From positions 2,610,900-2,674,899 of the forward strand of contig CAJNOP010000011.1 in assembly GCA_905250075.1 (NCBI GenBank): DNA of 64,000 nt. The letters run 5' to 3'. Made by a program: the position numbers and the translations under genes. Source of the stretch: Rotaria sp. Silwood1. Lineage: Eukaryota > Rotifera > Eurotatoria > Philodinida > Philodinidae. Positions 51,726 to 64,000 of this stretch are shown piece after piece. A model generated the notes under the pieces. It saw only the letters and a program-made list of their open reading frames with translations. It had not been told where the DNA came from and ran no database searches. Position 1 is the first letter of the stretch; each line of letters begins with the position of its first letter.

Positions 51726-54700
51726 ATGGTGAGCAAGAGAAGCAATCTTGTCGAAGTAAGAGAGTGACAGAAATAAACATAAGTCAAACCAAATATTAAT
51801 GCAACTAATATCTTTAACATGCTTTCTTTCGCTCTCTTCTAATATTTGGATAATTTCATTTTAGTATTATTGATTTTTATTTCAGAGACGTCTCTATGAA
51901 TATACATTGCATGCTGTTTGCGCTCCATTGCATGTGATTGAGCAAGGAGCAACAAATGAACAACTTGCTGCACATGTTGCTGGAGTAAATTTAAAAAAAA
52001 GATTAAATAAAACTAAAGATTTTCGTCTATGCTTTAATAGCTTTTCAATGTTGATCCAGAAGAACAAGAACAAAAATATATGCGAGCTCTCAAGTTACAA
52101 GTAAGAGTAGTTTCTCTGTTTTTCATTTGTTTTGCGACAACAAATAATTTTTCTTCTATGTAATATTTAGCCATGCTCTGTCGTTCTATCTGTTAATGTT
52201 AAAAAAGCACGTAATTTACCTGGTGAAGATCAGAATGGTTTGTTTCTATTTTAAATATTTTTCATTATTTTTACTTCTTCTTTGAAAAGGTCTTAGTGAT
52301 CCTTATTGTAAAGTGGGTGTTATACATATACCCGGCAAACAAGATGATTCAAATGAATTAACATCATCGTCATCATCTATATCAGCTTCACCATCACCTA
52401 ATCGTCCAAGAAGAAGCCCATCATTATTTTCCTGTGCTAGCGCATCATGTATTTTGAGTTGCAAAAGCTTTTCATCGAAAATAATATTCATATTTTTGTA
52501 CTATTCTTAGCTTCAAAAAAGAAATTAAAATCAGTAAAGACGAAAAGTAGCCAACGAAGTAGTAAAATTAATAGTCGAAGACATTCAACAGATCATGCAT
52601 CAGTACCATTATCTAATAAGAGTAAAACATTGAAAAGTGTTATTTATCGTACACAAGTTCGACCACAAACGATTAATCCAGAATGGAATGAACATTTTGA
52701 ATTGTATGTTGTTTATATTGCTTTATAATTTTATTTTATTTTGTCTAATCTGATTGTTTTTTTTTGCTTTTCATTACTGATCATCTCTAGAATAGTATTT
52801 GTATATTTTTAATATATTTAGTGAGATAGAAAATCTACAAGAACAACATTTACTTATCAGAGTGTTCGATTCAGATCGTGGTCAAGCGCCTGGTTTTAAA
52901 ACAGTTGTTCAACAAAAACGAGGTGTTGCACGGTAAATCTTGTTTTTCGTTTGAAATATATTTCAATTCAATTTGATTATTTAGTACACTTCTTGCAATT
53001 CGAAGTCTCATAAGAACAGGTGAAATCGAAGATGATTTCCTTGGTCAAGTTAGTCTTGATATTAAAGTAATTCAAATTTTATTTCTTTTTCATGTAAGCC
53101 CTAATATATGCACAGCCTATGGGCTAAGCAGTGTCTTCGATGTTAAGTGATAGAATGAAGAAAAAGAAACCCTTGATAGAACTCGAACCATACACTTTCT
53201 GCTATCCGGGCAGATATTCTAAGTCAATTAGAAAAGAAGCAACATCTTAGTCTTCGTTTAGCGCAGGAGTATATCATCACGGACGCTACCATTATATTTT
53301 TTTCAATTAAAGACACTTTCTCATTTATAGTCATTAGCTACATTTGATCGTGAACGATGGTTTTCTCTAACTGGATTGAACCAAAACCGTTCGAATAACA
53401 ATAAACCAAGAGGTGACATTCTACTTGGACTAAAAGTTCATTTTAAATTGGTGAGTAGAAAAATGATTGATCTAAAGTCTTTTCCCAATAAAGATGATCT
53501 TCAGCTTGATCAAATCAATCGACTTAATGCATCCTTATATCCTCATTCTTGTCCTATTTCAAAGGTTATCATCATATGCTATAAATGCTTTTGCATGATT
53601 TTTAGGTGAACAAACGATAATCTAAATGTGTTCTTTTGTGTTTTATTTTTGAAAGAAATTTTATTTATCTTACCTGTTTTTATTTCAAGGATGATAAAAA
53701 TAGAAAAAGTCATCAACATGGATCAAATGGTAGTGTGTTAGAATTTCGTCGTCGTCATTCATCATTATCATGTCCCAGTCAAAGGAATTCCTCAATTATA
53801 TTACGTCCAAGCATTTTTCGACAAAATTTTCGTCCATTATCAATGCAACCTCGTGATTATGCAAAACCCCCCGGTAAGTATATATATGAATATTGTTCAC
53901 GTTGAGCAAAACAATATATAGTAGCCCTTCATTTTACTTTGAATCTTTACAAGAGTTATTTTTCTGTACAAGTTCTTTTTGCATAGACATATGCAAAAAC
54001 ATTGACTCTTTCAGGTGACTATTAAGTAGAAAGTAATTTGCAAGTATCTTCCTAACAATATTAAAAACAATGTCAAATATTGAGTACAGACACTATGATA
54101 TGAATTGCATCTATAGTGAAGTTTTAAGCCAGATCGAGTTCAGAAAAACCTTCCTCTTAAAAATCAGTTTTCTACAGATCGTATCAAATCTCTAAACAAA
54201 AAGGATTTGTGTTAGCATGATCTAGAGATTCTGAAAAAGAACTGTACCATTTGGAATGAGTTATGAACTGGTCATTTGGTTATTAGAACACTTTTTTGGT
54301 TTCTACATTCATATTTCTTCAGGTTGCTCATGAAAAGTGAATCAATCTTTTTGAAGTCCTAGGCATGCTGAGACAATACTTACGATAGAGATCATCTAAT
54401 ATGTGAGGTGAAAGTCGATATCCTTCTTTCTGTCACGTCGCTAACCGTAGTTTTTTGACTAATAACTACTTTGAAATAAATGTCTAGCGCTGATTTGTTT
54501 CAGTGTATCTAGAGTAACTTAACATACATATAACATGCAAACATTAGCTAGAGGAAAGCTCATTATTCTGAGATATGCATGTTTCAACTTTGCGAATACG
54601 GGTTGCTAATAAAGAATTTTGCTCCTGTTTTATGAATGAAAATTGTAAGTTCGATCCCTGTGGGATAAAAATATGAAACATGACGTTTTTACTGTCACTA

Positions 54701-57700
54701 ATTACAAGGAGGATGTGTTTATTCTATGTCTTTTGAGATACATTTCTTTACCATCCTTTTTCTTATTCTTCAAGAAGAGCAATAAGGCAGCAGTAAATTT
54801 GTCATAACAAGACTTCTTTGATATACCGCCAGTGATCATATATTGCTCATACTTTATGCAATGTGTGAAGGGGAGGCAGTTCGTGTATCCCTATGGCGTC
54901 TATAGAAGGAGAAGCATCCAAACTTCCACTTAGTGGTGAAGCCTCGAAAAATTTTGTAGAAATATTCAGCTACTGTTTGATACTGGAGAGAAGATGTTTT
55001 CTTCACATATGATGCAAGATTATCTTATTTCTCGAGAAAGCTCAATTTTTTTTCGGAAGAGGCTGACTGTCCTCCTGCTGTCTCTTGGCTCCACCACAAA
55101 TTTTATTTCTATACTGCAACGCTTCTTTCAAATCATGTTTCATAAAATTGTTTATATGGAATATGTTTTTTTGTCTTGTTTTAGTCATTGAAGACAGTCT
55201 TGAAGGAGAGTTAAGTCGAGATGATTCATGTTTGACACCAGCTATTAATTCAGATTTACCATTATTGGTTGAAGAATATCATCAACTAACTCGTATTGTT
55301 ATGTTACATGAATTAGAAGATGCAAGAGAAGCAGTAAGATATTTTGTAAATTATAAAATTAACAATAAGAAAAACTTAATCTTTTCTAGAATAAAAACAA
55401 TGAATCCAAGGATTTAATTATTAATTGGAATGGATCATTAAATGATCTATCTTATAGCGTTCTCACAAAGTTTCGTGTTTTATACAATATTTCAGTTCTA
55501 TCAGAAGCATTTATGTAAGTATTGAATAATAAACGAGTCAACTTAATGATGTTATCTTTGTAAATCAATAGACATTTACTTGTTATTATGGAACTTCGAT
55601 GTTCAGAAGATTATGCATTGTTTATAAGTCAAGGTGTTATTGAAGCTCACTTGAAAATACTTATAGAACAAGTACGACAAAGAACTGATATTGATGATCT
55701 GGATTTTACTGATTATGAAGTAAAATTGATATAATTGTGTTGTTGTTATTGCTTAAAAACAAAAACTCGTATGCTTCATTTTAGAAAACAGCATTTAAAG
55801 AAATTTTTTCTTTATTCATTGGTCATTATAAAAAACGAGTACGTGATGATGCACTATGGTTTTTACCATCGAGAGAAAATTTATCAAGTATTCAAAGTAT
55901 ATTCGAGTATGCTTATTTTTGATTTCAATGAAATATGATCAAATCGATTATTTTAATGAAAAGGAGAATGAAACAAATCGGTTTATACAGTTTGTTTCAA
56001 ATACAGAGCGCGTTTCTTCGGTTTTACAAAAAGTAACTTCTGATGTATGTCGCTTGTTAGCCAATAGAATATTCTAAAACAAAGTATGTTTAAATCTAAC
56101 AAATGTTTTCTTTTTGTATATCAAATTATATTTCGAAAAGATAACATCTGTTATATTTGTTGATAATAAGAAGTTTTAGCAAAACTATTTTTCCGTAGGA
56201 CAATAATTATATTTGAATTATTTTAATCTTAAAGAGAATATAGATCTTGTTCTTCTATAACATGAATCTTTTTCTAATAATTAATGAAATAGATGATTTG
56301 TGAATGGATCGAACATATTAACTCTTTCAATGATGAAATGTTTTTAGCACAATTTGTACTTTATTTCAACTAAAAATTTGTTCAAATGAATCAACAACCA
56401 CCAAAATACTTGAAGAAACAATCAAAATTCGTTTACAAACGGATATAAATGATTCGTTTAGTGTTCATCCATTTGTATTTCAGGATAGGAACGATATACA
56501 ATTAAATGCTGTTCGAGAATTTATTGAATACGTTCAAAAATTAGCTGAATCAATGTCATCTATAAAAGAATATCAGAAACTTTTCGCATCCTTCAATGTT
56601 AATTATGTAAAAGCATGTTTTTTTGAACCGAACAGTGCAGGTGATCGTGTAAGATATTCTATAATATTGTCCATAGATTAAATCTATTTTATATTTATTA
56701 GTTAACGGATTTAACAAGATGTTTGTTAAAAAATATGACAGACTATTTTCAAAAATATGCAAAACCAATGGTGAAAGCAACATCATCAATATATGATCCA
56801 AATTTAATTCAAAGTTCAACTGTACTTTTTGCATTATATTTATATTTAAAAAGAATTGTTACAGCACTTCGAGATACTCTTGAAGCACGGTAGCTTTGTG
56901 TTGTTTTTCAGTTATTGATCTAAGTGTTTTTGTTTTTGTTCTGTTGAAATAGAGATTGGCAAACAAATGCATTTAAATTTAAATTAATAGATTATCGTAA
57001 TTGGTTTTCACCAACAATGAAATATTTATTAGAAGGTTTTGTTGCACAGATCAGACAAGCAATGGAAAGAGCAGTAGAAGATGATAATGAGGTCAGACAA
57101 AGTTACATTCAGTCTATATGAAAAGAGAAACAAATTATGACTTTATTTAAAGGTTTTTAATGATGACGATTATATCCGGTATTCTGAATCATCTAAGGCA
57201 GCTACAAATTTATGTATAAAGGTATATTTTTCATATGTCGTCTTATATTTATATCAGTTGAATTAATTTAGATTTGTCAAGAATGGGAATCAGTTGATTA
57301 TCCTGAGACAAGTGTACGTTATACAGCACTAATTAAATTAACAAATACAATATGTGAACAATGTCAGCATTATGCAAGACGTACAGCACATAAATTATCA
57401 GAAAATAAATATTTTACCGATTTACATCGTACACGATCATTTAATGTTTCGAAAAAAGTTCGTCGAAAAAGATTGTTATTTTTTTGTCTTTGGTTTTTAT
57501 TTTTTTTCTTATTCATTTTAGTTATGTATATTAGTTAATGATATTGAATTTGTTAAACAAAAACTTCTTTCATCATTACCAGATTTATTGCATTTCTCGT
57601 CTGTTATTGATAAAATGATTGAATACTATGAATCAACGGATTTTCAACAAACAAAAGTAACACTTGAACGTTTAATAGCAACAGCTGAAAATGAAATGAA

Positions 57701-59195
57701 TGATGTCATTAAACTTATATTTGAACGTGTTGCGACATTGTTTTATGTATCTTTGAAAGATAAAATTTCCAAATACTATGAAGATGAAAAACGTAAAAAA
57801 GTTGATGTAAGAAAACAAATACATGAACAAATAAATCAATATATATTTATTTTTTTCGAATATAATTTTTAGCCTATGAACGATATAAATCAATATATTG
57901 ATCAAGAGATTCTTCTTAAATTGTATGGAGGTCTCGAAAAAGTTCAATATTCTCGTGTTGCTTGTGCTATACGTATAAAAGCATTACAATGTTTAAGAGA
58001 ATTATTGCCATTACAAGAACCGCCAGACTTTTATGAGCGTGTTTTACAATCATTTGATCATTTGGCTGCATATTTTGAAACTGTATGTCGTGAAGAACAA
58101 CATATACCTAGCCCACCATGTGAAGAAATTACAACATTTCGACGCACACTTCAGCAATTTGCATTGTCAACTGAACAATTACAACTACTTTATTTTCAAG
58201 AAATAACTCAAACAAATCCTCCTGTAAATATTCTCGGAAAATTTTTTCGAAATTTTATTTATTTATTCATTTTTTTTGCAGTATGAATGTTCAACAAATA
58301 ATGGTGTAATTGTTTTTCGTACTGCATATGAAATTGTCAATGATCTTATATCTATTTATGTTCAAAGTATGTTGATTTGTTTCATTTTTAAAATTAATTA
58401 ATATACACCTATATGTTTCCTATATACAGTTCTTTCTTGTCGAGATCTACCGAAAATGGATTATTTTGGTGCATCTGATCCATATGTTATCCTTGAACTA
58501 TTACCATCGACACTTTATCCGAAACGACCAAAGGAAGAGAAAACAAGTACAATAAAACGAACACTTAATCCAGAATTTAATCAGTTATTTCAATGGTAGA
58601 GTTGCTTTTTTAGCTGAATAATTTTTCATTGGCAATGAAATTTTTTCTCTTTGTTTTTTTTTCTCTAAAGGTATCGTCTTCCACTGAATATTGTACATAC
58701 AGCGGGTGCTGTTTTACGTCTTAGTGTTTGGGATGAAGATATGGTAAAAGAGGACGATTTTATTGGTGAATGTTTTGTACCATTAATTAGTATTGAATCA
58801 TTAAAAAGTCGTGCATCAATACGTGATGTTCCTGTATCAGAAGTACGTTTGAGAAGACAAAATAAAAATGCTCAACCAAGAGTATATGAAGTAAGATTTT
58901 ATTGTTTTTGTATTGATTTCGTTAATATTTACTGTGCTTGTTTTAGTTAATTCGAAATCGTGCAAAAGTTGATCAAGAAGCAGCTCTATTTGTCAAACAA
59001 CGCACTGATGCAATGGAAAAAGGAAACGGAAGTGATGATGCATCTGTTATAAGTGATGATAGAAATTCATCAGGTTCATATGCTAGTTCAGCTCTACGTT
59101 CATTATTTTGCATGCTACCATTTAACATGGGTTTTGGTTCTCATTCAACAGCTCATGACCGATCAGATGTTGGCGATGATGACGAAATAATCTAA
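51726..59195 (+). CDS. UNC13D: Munc13-4/BAIAP3-type UNC13 protein (C2-MUN-C2)
   Basis: Exons: 51726-51755, 51886-51984, 52041-52100, 52171-52237, 52290-52448, 52511-52703, 52822-52932, 52985-53066, 53331-53450, 53690-53873, 55185-55333, 55390-55514, 55572-55719, 55785-55906, 56348-56648, 56702-56889, 56953-57091, 57153-57221, 57272-57457, 57522-57806, 57873-58223, 58281-about 58366, 58430-58595, 58671-58890, 58947-59195; about 1295 residues. 53451-53565 may also be coding (open, in frame). First C2 domain: VVLSVNVKKARNLPG, GLSDPYCKVG, TINPEWNEHFE, VFDSDRG, with a long Ser-rich loop insert. The MUN region is helical (DYRNWFSPTMKYLLEGFV, LCILVNDIEFVKQKLL). Second C2: LSCRDLPKMDYFGASDPYV, LNPEFNQLF, VWDEDMVKEDDFIGE. 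The family primes secretory vesicles by acting on SNAREs. The short first exon is the least certain part. Confidence 0.92.
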
Positions 59196-59307
59196 TGTGT
59201 TCATCTTATTTTAATTTTTCTATATGCTTTTAAAACAAGCCGCATGTGTTTTAACAAAAGTTATAATAATTATTGTCAGATAAAGCATAGATGTAAATTT
59301 TCTACAG

Positions 59308-59495
59308 GTTTCAATAATCGCTATCATAATCATTCTCGCCGACAGTCGCAGTATCTTAAGCCACCATTACCAGATTCAACACATATAACTAATACACAAA
59401 TGGGCTATCGTTTATGGAGTCTACTTAAATGGAAAGAAGACGGTATACATAGTTCCTCTGATACTTTGGGTGCAAGTTCTTTAAATGAACAATGA
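59308..59495 (+). CDS. possible alternative last exon of the UNC13 gene
   Basis: After acceptor TTTTCTACAG (ends 59307), an open frame begins FNNRYHNHSRRQSQYLKPPL and ends SSLNEQ. It joins in frame to an internal donor in the preceding exon at G|GTTCTC (59136/59137), and also, in the same phase, to one at TCAG|GTTCAT, giving a C-terminus different from the GDDDEII end at 59195. The frame and both splice signals fit; no transcript evidence is available here. Confidence 0.45.
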
Positions 59496-60269
59496 AAGAA
59501 CCTGTTTTTTATTTTGTTGTATCAATTAGAACAAATCGTATATGAGTTTTAGAAGTTTAATTGAGGTACATAACATATATGTTATATTTTTGAGAATATT
59601 GAAAGAAAAAATTGTAAATAATGATACTGTGAGTTCTAATCTGCTAATAATAAGACTCAGAAATGTGTATCAAAAACCATTCAATATCATTCTTCTATTT
59701 ATACAAATTGATATTCTATTTAGAATTAAAATTCAGAAATTGTTGGCATTTTTTGTTCCAATTTTCTCTTCAAACATTCGTGAAACATATCTGGAAAACG
59801 GTCAACGTAAAAGATACGAGATAATAATATACAAGGAATATGATATGCTTGCTGTTATCAGCAGGTCTACCAAGCTCCTAATTTGACAACAAGACTCTTC
59901 TTGTTTTTTTACTTCGGATAAAAGAATTTTCTGATTTCACAAGCTGATATTAAGAATTTTCTCCGAATTGTCAGTTGTGACAGATTCAATCTTAGTGACA
60001 AAATAAATCACCAAAACAAAACAAACAAAAAAAAGATAATTGTTATGATTAAAGATAACAATTTTTTAGCTCATGTTTTTGATTGTCAAAATGCATTTCA
60101 AATATAAAATTGAGTTCCGATATATTTTCTGTGCCTTTTTCGAATTTTTGTTTCAAATGATGTTTCAATCATACGAAGTCTTTATAATATGACAAATGAA
60201 GTTAAATCAGAAAACGTCTTATTGTGCTGAAAGGAAATTTAAATAATGGGTTATTCGAATTATATAGAA
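59496..60269. other. no gene recognised
   Basis: Region 3' of the UNC13 gene. A 114-codon open frame at 59542-59886 is Ile/Leu/Asn-rich and has no recognisable motif; it is probably 3' UTR or intergenic. Confidence 0.45.
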
Positions 60270-60277
60270 TTTCACAA

Positions 60278-61174
60278 CAGAGGCCAAAATCGAACCGGAA
60301 CTGAACTCGAACCAGTTCTTACAAAGCGACGTTAAACTGAATCGATTCTAACTATTTTTTTTTGAAAAACGAATAAATATGAACAAGTACATAAGAAAAA
60401 TGCTTAACTGAGCTATATTCTTTTTTGTAAAATTGTGATGGTGTATGGGATTACCAAACGATCTGTGACAGAACATTTTACATTGGAGATTGTGGACGAT
60501 CAATTTACATTTACAAAAATTTATTTAATCAAGAAATAAATTGGAAAAGATTTCATTTTATTTTAAATTGCAATTGAATTTATACAAAATTGAAAAAACT
60601 CAATTAACTCAAAATAATTTAAACTACATTTAAATATCTTTGAAGTATTTTAAGCTCTATTTTAACTAATTTAAGTTTCACTTTGACTAGTTGTGTATAG
60701 AAATCAAAAGAAATCTCTTATCTCTCAGATCTACTAGCAAAAGTATCTATACAAGTTTTTTATTATCATTAGAAAATGACAGGAACGAAGCGCGGCCCTT
60801 TTCTTACGAAATCTTCTATAGTCATGAGAGGATGTTAACGTATAACCGCAATGTCTCTTCTTATTTCTGATCTATTTTTCTTGCGGTCATATATTTTGAC
60901 GATTGGGTTGTTGAATTATAATTCACAAAAATTTACTATTTTCAGACACTAATTCTCAAAAATTAAAATCTAAAATAATTTTAAAATTATTCCACATAGC
61001 TATTTAAATTTATTTTAAATTAAAATTTTGGTAATAGAAAAAAATTTAATTTAATTTAATTTATATTTATATTAGCAACAGTTTTAGTTCAAAATAAACT
61101 TACAGAAAAATGCTACGCCTATCAGGAACCAAAATCGAACCGAACCTGTAAAACTCAGTTCGACACGGTCTCTG
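60278..61174. mobile_element. hAT-like element, 897 bp, GAACCG repeats, degenerate 8-bp target duplication
   Basis: Ends CAGAGGCCAAAATCGAACCGG and (inverted) CAGAGACCGTGTCGAACTGAG. GAACCGGAACTGAACTCGAACC lies at the left end (split by single-base changes) and AACCAAAATCGAACCGAACC near the right. Flanks TTTCACAA (60270-60277) and TTTCGTAA (61175-61182) agree at six of eight bases, as an old duplication would. The interior is AT-rich and noncoding. Confidence 0.6.
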
Positions 61175-61182
61175 TTTCGTAA

Positions 61183-62095
61183 GTGCTTCCTATGTGATCA
61201 AGAATTGTCAAAGCGACTTTTTTTGCCACAAAAGTATAGTCATGCTACCGATATCATAGGAATGAAGTCCTCGATAGCTTAACTTCCATTTTCGATTAGT
61301 TGTTTTCTTGGTTTTAGTCATATTCTTTTAAAATACTTCTGCCTACTTTCTTTTCACTAGTAAACGAACAAATATGAGAATATCAGTATAATAAAATACA
61401 TTCGATTACAGAGATATTTAATAATCTTCAAAGAAAACTGAAAACACACGGTAAACTGATAATTTTGAATGCAATAAGTACCAACGGAAAATTTCCGAAA
61501 GAATAAATATTGAGCGCTCTTCGATGATTTTCTAGTATAGTAGATAGAAGACTAGATAATATAACATCAGTTGTGTTCACTCCATTCTGTTTGTGTTTGG
61601 GGTGTCTTCCGATGTCACCGATCTAGAAATCAGCATTTTCCTAGCAAAAGTCTGTCTGAGTTCAAACTAAGAAATATGTCAAAAAACCCATGGAATCGCT
61701 CAGTTCTGTGGTTTTCAACGTACTTCAAACCAGTCTTTTTTAAATCTTTTTTGGTAATAGAAACCATAAATCTTTTACTGTATTTCAATCCAAAGAGATA
61801 GATTTACAGACGTTGATTTATTCCATATTTTTACATATACACTGGATCGCCTCTCTCTTTTCTTTGTATCACGTCTAAGATAATCATGTTCATCACTCGT
61901 CTGATAACGACAAGTCACAATAGTTCGTAATAGTGATCATTTTGATTTTCGAAGAGAGAACTGTCTTAGACTTTGTCGTCTTAGCTAAATTTGAAAAAAG
62001 CTTTCAACCGAATTTTATGGAAAAAATCTCCTGATCGAATTCTGGTTTATGACGAAAACCTAGTGCTTTTTAAAATTCGCATGTAACAACCATGT
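61183..62095. other. no gene recognised
   Basis: AT-rich spacer. A 76-codon ORF at 61571-61801 lacks any motif or splice context. Confidence 0.5.
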
Positions 62096-62490
62096 TAAAT
62101 ATATACAAGAAGAATAAAATATTAATTGTATTTGTTTCTGTAAATCGCTACAGTGACCAATGTTTGCTGTACAACTTTTTCGATAATAGCAACTTTAGGT
62201 GCAACAGCTGTTGAAAAAACGCAATCATCAGTTTATTTATCTAAACGTTTTAAGGGAGAAATAATTAATGCTGATTCAATGCAAATATATGAAAGTTTAG
62301 ATATCACAACAGCTAAACCAACAATTGCAGAACAAGATAATATTCCTCATCATTTATTTAGTTGAATGAATCTTCTTGATCGTTCACATACTGTTGTGGA
62401 TTATCGAAAGGGTGCTTTACCAATTGTGAGTTAATTATCAGAAACTAGAGAGGGAAAAGAATCGAATCATGTTTTGAGTAAGGCATCATA
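62096..62490 (+). pseudogene. partial TRIT1 copy (exon 1 with flanks)
   Basis: Close copy of 46670-47050, including sequence upstream of the start and the first 50 or so bases of intron 1. The original GTAGATGGCTACAG has become GTAAATCGCTACAG, losing both the acceptor and the start codon. The P-loop reads GATAVEKT (Gly24 to Glu), there is a TGA after HHLFS at about 62363, and small changes follow (YRKGALPI). Retained intron sequence shows a DNA-level duplication, not a retrocopy. It lies about 10.5 kb downstream of TRIT1 on the same strand. Confidence 0.9.
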
Positions 62491-64000
62491 CATAAATTAT
62501 ATAGTTACAATGAAAGATATAGATAAGATAGGAATTGAATAGAAAATATCAAACTAGATTGCTGATGTTTTAACTAGTTGATGATAATTTAATAGATTTG
62601 TTTCTTTTTTGCCATTAAATTTATGTCGATTTTTTTAGATGTCTAGTGTAAATTTTCTTTTGTCAAAAGTGTTTTGTGTATGTTAATTCAATTAGTTTTT
62701 AGCGCAAAGGAGAGAATTATTAGTCACTAAAATTGTATTAGTATTGATGTGATTCTAAGAGTATCAGATAAATTTTTAGTCGTAAAAAAATTTAGAGTTC
62801 ATATAATAGGAGATTTAAGCCGATGTATTGATTAATATTGGTGTATGAAACTTGTCAATAAAATGATATTTAATGTAATGATTACTTATATACGTTAAAA
62901 TGTGAAAGTCAGAGTGGTTTAGTTGTTATATATGTGTACTTTTAAATCTTGTTCTCGTGCTATAAACTATAAAAATAATATAGCTGTCAAATGAATTATC
63001 AGAGAATGACTCCTTCGTTGCAATAGAAGCTCTCATAGCTTCTAAAATGTCCAAGTATTTGAATATTTTAGCAAGAGAGGTGACTATTAATATGCTTTGG
63101 TTGTAATTGTTACCCAAGGCAAGACTCACACATTCTTACTTACACCTTATCATGATATTACGAACAAAAGAAATATGAATTTGTTAGCCTAGATGATGTT
63201 CAAACATTTGTTTCTAGACAAAACAGCCATCAAATAGTGCATAGGAGGCATTATCTCAGACGTTGATTAAGATGATGATTTTCAGAGTCTATTTTTAATT
63301 ATGAGTTTGATGTGTATGAAAACATTTTCTACATGCAGACGATGCTATTAGTGTAAGAATGAAGGTTCAGAAGCGACCTGCACTCTTACCCTCAACACAT
63401 CATTTTATATTTTATTCGGACTCAATCTATTGGCCTTGCGATAATGAAAAATTATTCGACTCCTGAAAACACAATAAAAAATGCAATCAACGTAACTTTT
63501 CGCACTTCGAGTTACAAACACTCTCTGCTAATTGACTTAATTTTTGTTCACAATATGAAAGCTATAGATTTATTGTATTCTTGTTGAGTTTACATGCTAA
63601 TCAAAAACTACGACATTCACGTTGAACCAACAGGATATCGAAAGACGCGCACGGCGAATTTTGCGCACTGACAGTCTGCATACGAGACAAAAAATCTAAT
63701 TTTTAGTTCAGTAGACAATTTTAAAAAAGGGTAAGAATCAAAGAAATAACAACTTTTATTTTATTTTCAAAACCAACAACTGCAATATTTAAATAAATTA
63801 CAAGAGAAACAATTTATTTTGATTGTCATATTGATACATACAACGATGCAAGTATTCATGTCTTATATGAAGACATTCTAATATAGAGGTGGTAATGGTA
63901 AACGTGCTCGATTGGATATCTGTGAATAGAACTGTAATACATTGATATCATTTGACTCTTGTGTATTGTTTGCAAGATCGACTAGATTTTGATGGTATAT
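62491..64000. other. no gene recognised
   Basis: AT-rich DNA to the window end. No further TRIT1 exons, no other coding frame and no clear repeat were seen. Confidence 0.5.

Noticed and set aside
53150..53260. A tRNA gene on the minus strand
   Set aside because: Only a B-box-like word is present; no acceptor stem, anticodon arm or A box fits.
57672..57947. 91-codon minus ORF
   Set aside because: Antisense shadow of the UNC13 MUN-region exons.
59542..59886. 114-codon plus ORF after UNC13
   Set aside because: Starts MSFRSLIEVHNIYV; Ile/Leu/Asn-rich, no family resemblance, and no nearby splice or promoter evidence.

Overview
The window is AT-rich eukaryotic (animal) DNA with short introns (most about 50-70 bp, GT..AG) and clear animal orthologues. 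Palindromic arrays of the hexamer TGTGGG, which from memory is the telomeric repeat reported for bdelloid rotifers, together with AT-richness and tiny introns suggest a bdelloid rotifer, perhaps a TE-rich genus such as Rotaria. That assignment is an inference (about 0.6).

Layout. 1-2228 is a decayed hAT transposon sitting in an intron of a HYOU1/GRP170 gene, whose last 11 exons occupy 2958-6212. 9123-10255 is a three-exon papain-like (C1A) peptidase; a small minus-strand ORF converges on it at 10509-10754. 10.8-25 kb is gene-poor: decayed coding pieces, inverted repeats, telomere-like palindromes and several DNA-transposon derivatives, two with exact 8-bp target duplications. 25676-26605 (minus) is an intronless class-A GPCR. 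26.6-41.2 kb has no convincing gene, but holds a long palindrome, a 1-kb element with a 9-bp duplication, and a nested pair of hAT-like elements, each with its own exact 8-bp duplication.

41204-59195 is a compact same-strand cluster: CDK8 (Mediator kinase), then TRIT1/MiaA (tRNA dimethylallyltransferase) 172 bp downstream, then a Munc13-4/BAIAP3-type UNC13 gene 91 bp further on. Acceptor-like sites lie just 5' of each start, so this may be a trans-spliced operon. The fourth TRIT1 intron has collected three foldback elements. At 62.1-62.5 kb lies a dead partial copy of TRIT1 exon 1 with its flanks.

The most striking pattern is a set of hAT-like elements that share CAG/CAA/TAG termini and (where measurable) 8-bp target duplications. 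Each carries a different short G/C-rich or AT-rich repeat next to its ends: CCCATGGGC, GGCCTG, CCGCGG, GGAATG, TTAATG or GAACCG. This looks like a radiation of elements with diverging subterminal transposase-binding repeats.

The cellular genes have unrelated jobs: ER chaperone, protease, receptor, transcriptional kinase, tRNA modification and vesicle priming. I see no pathway linking them.
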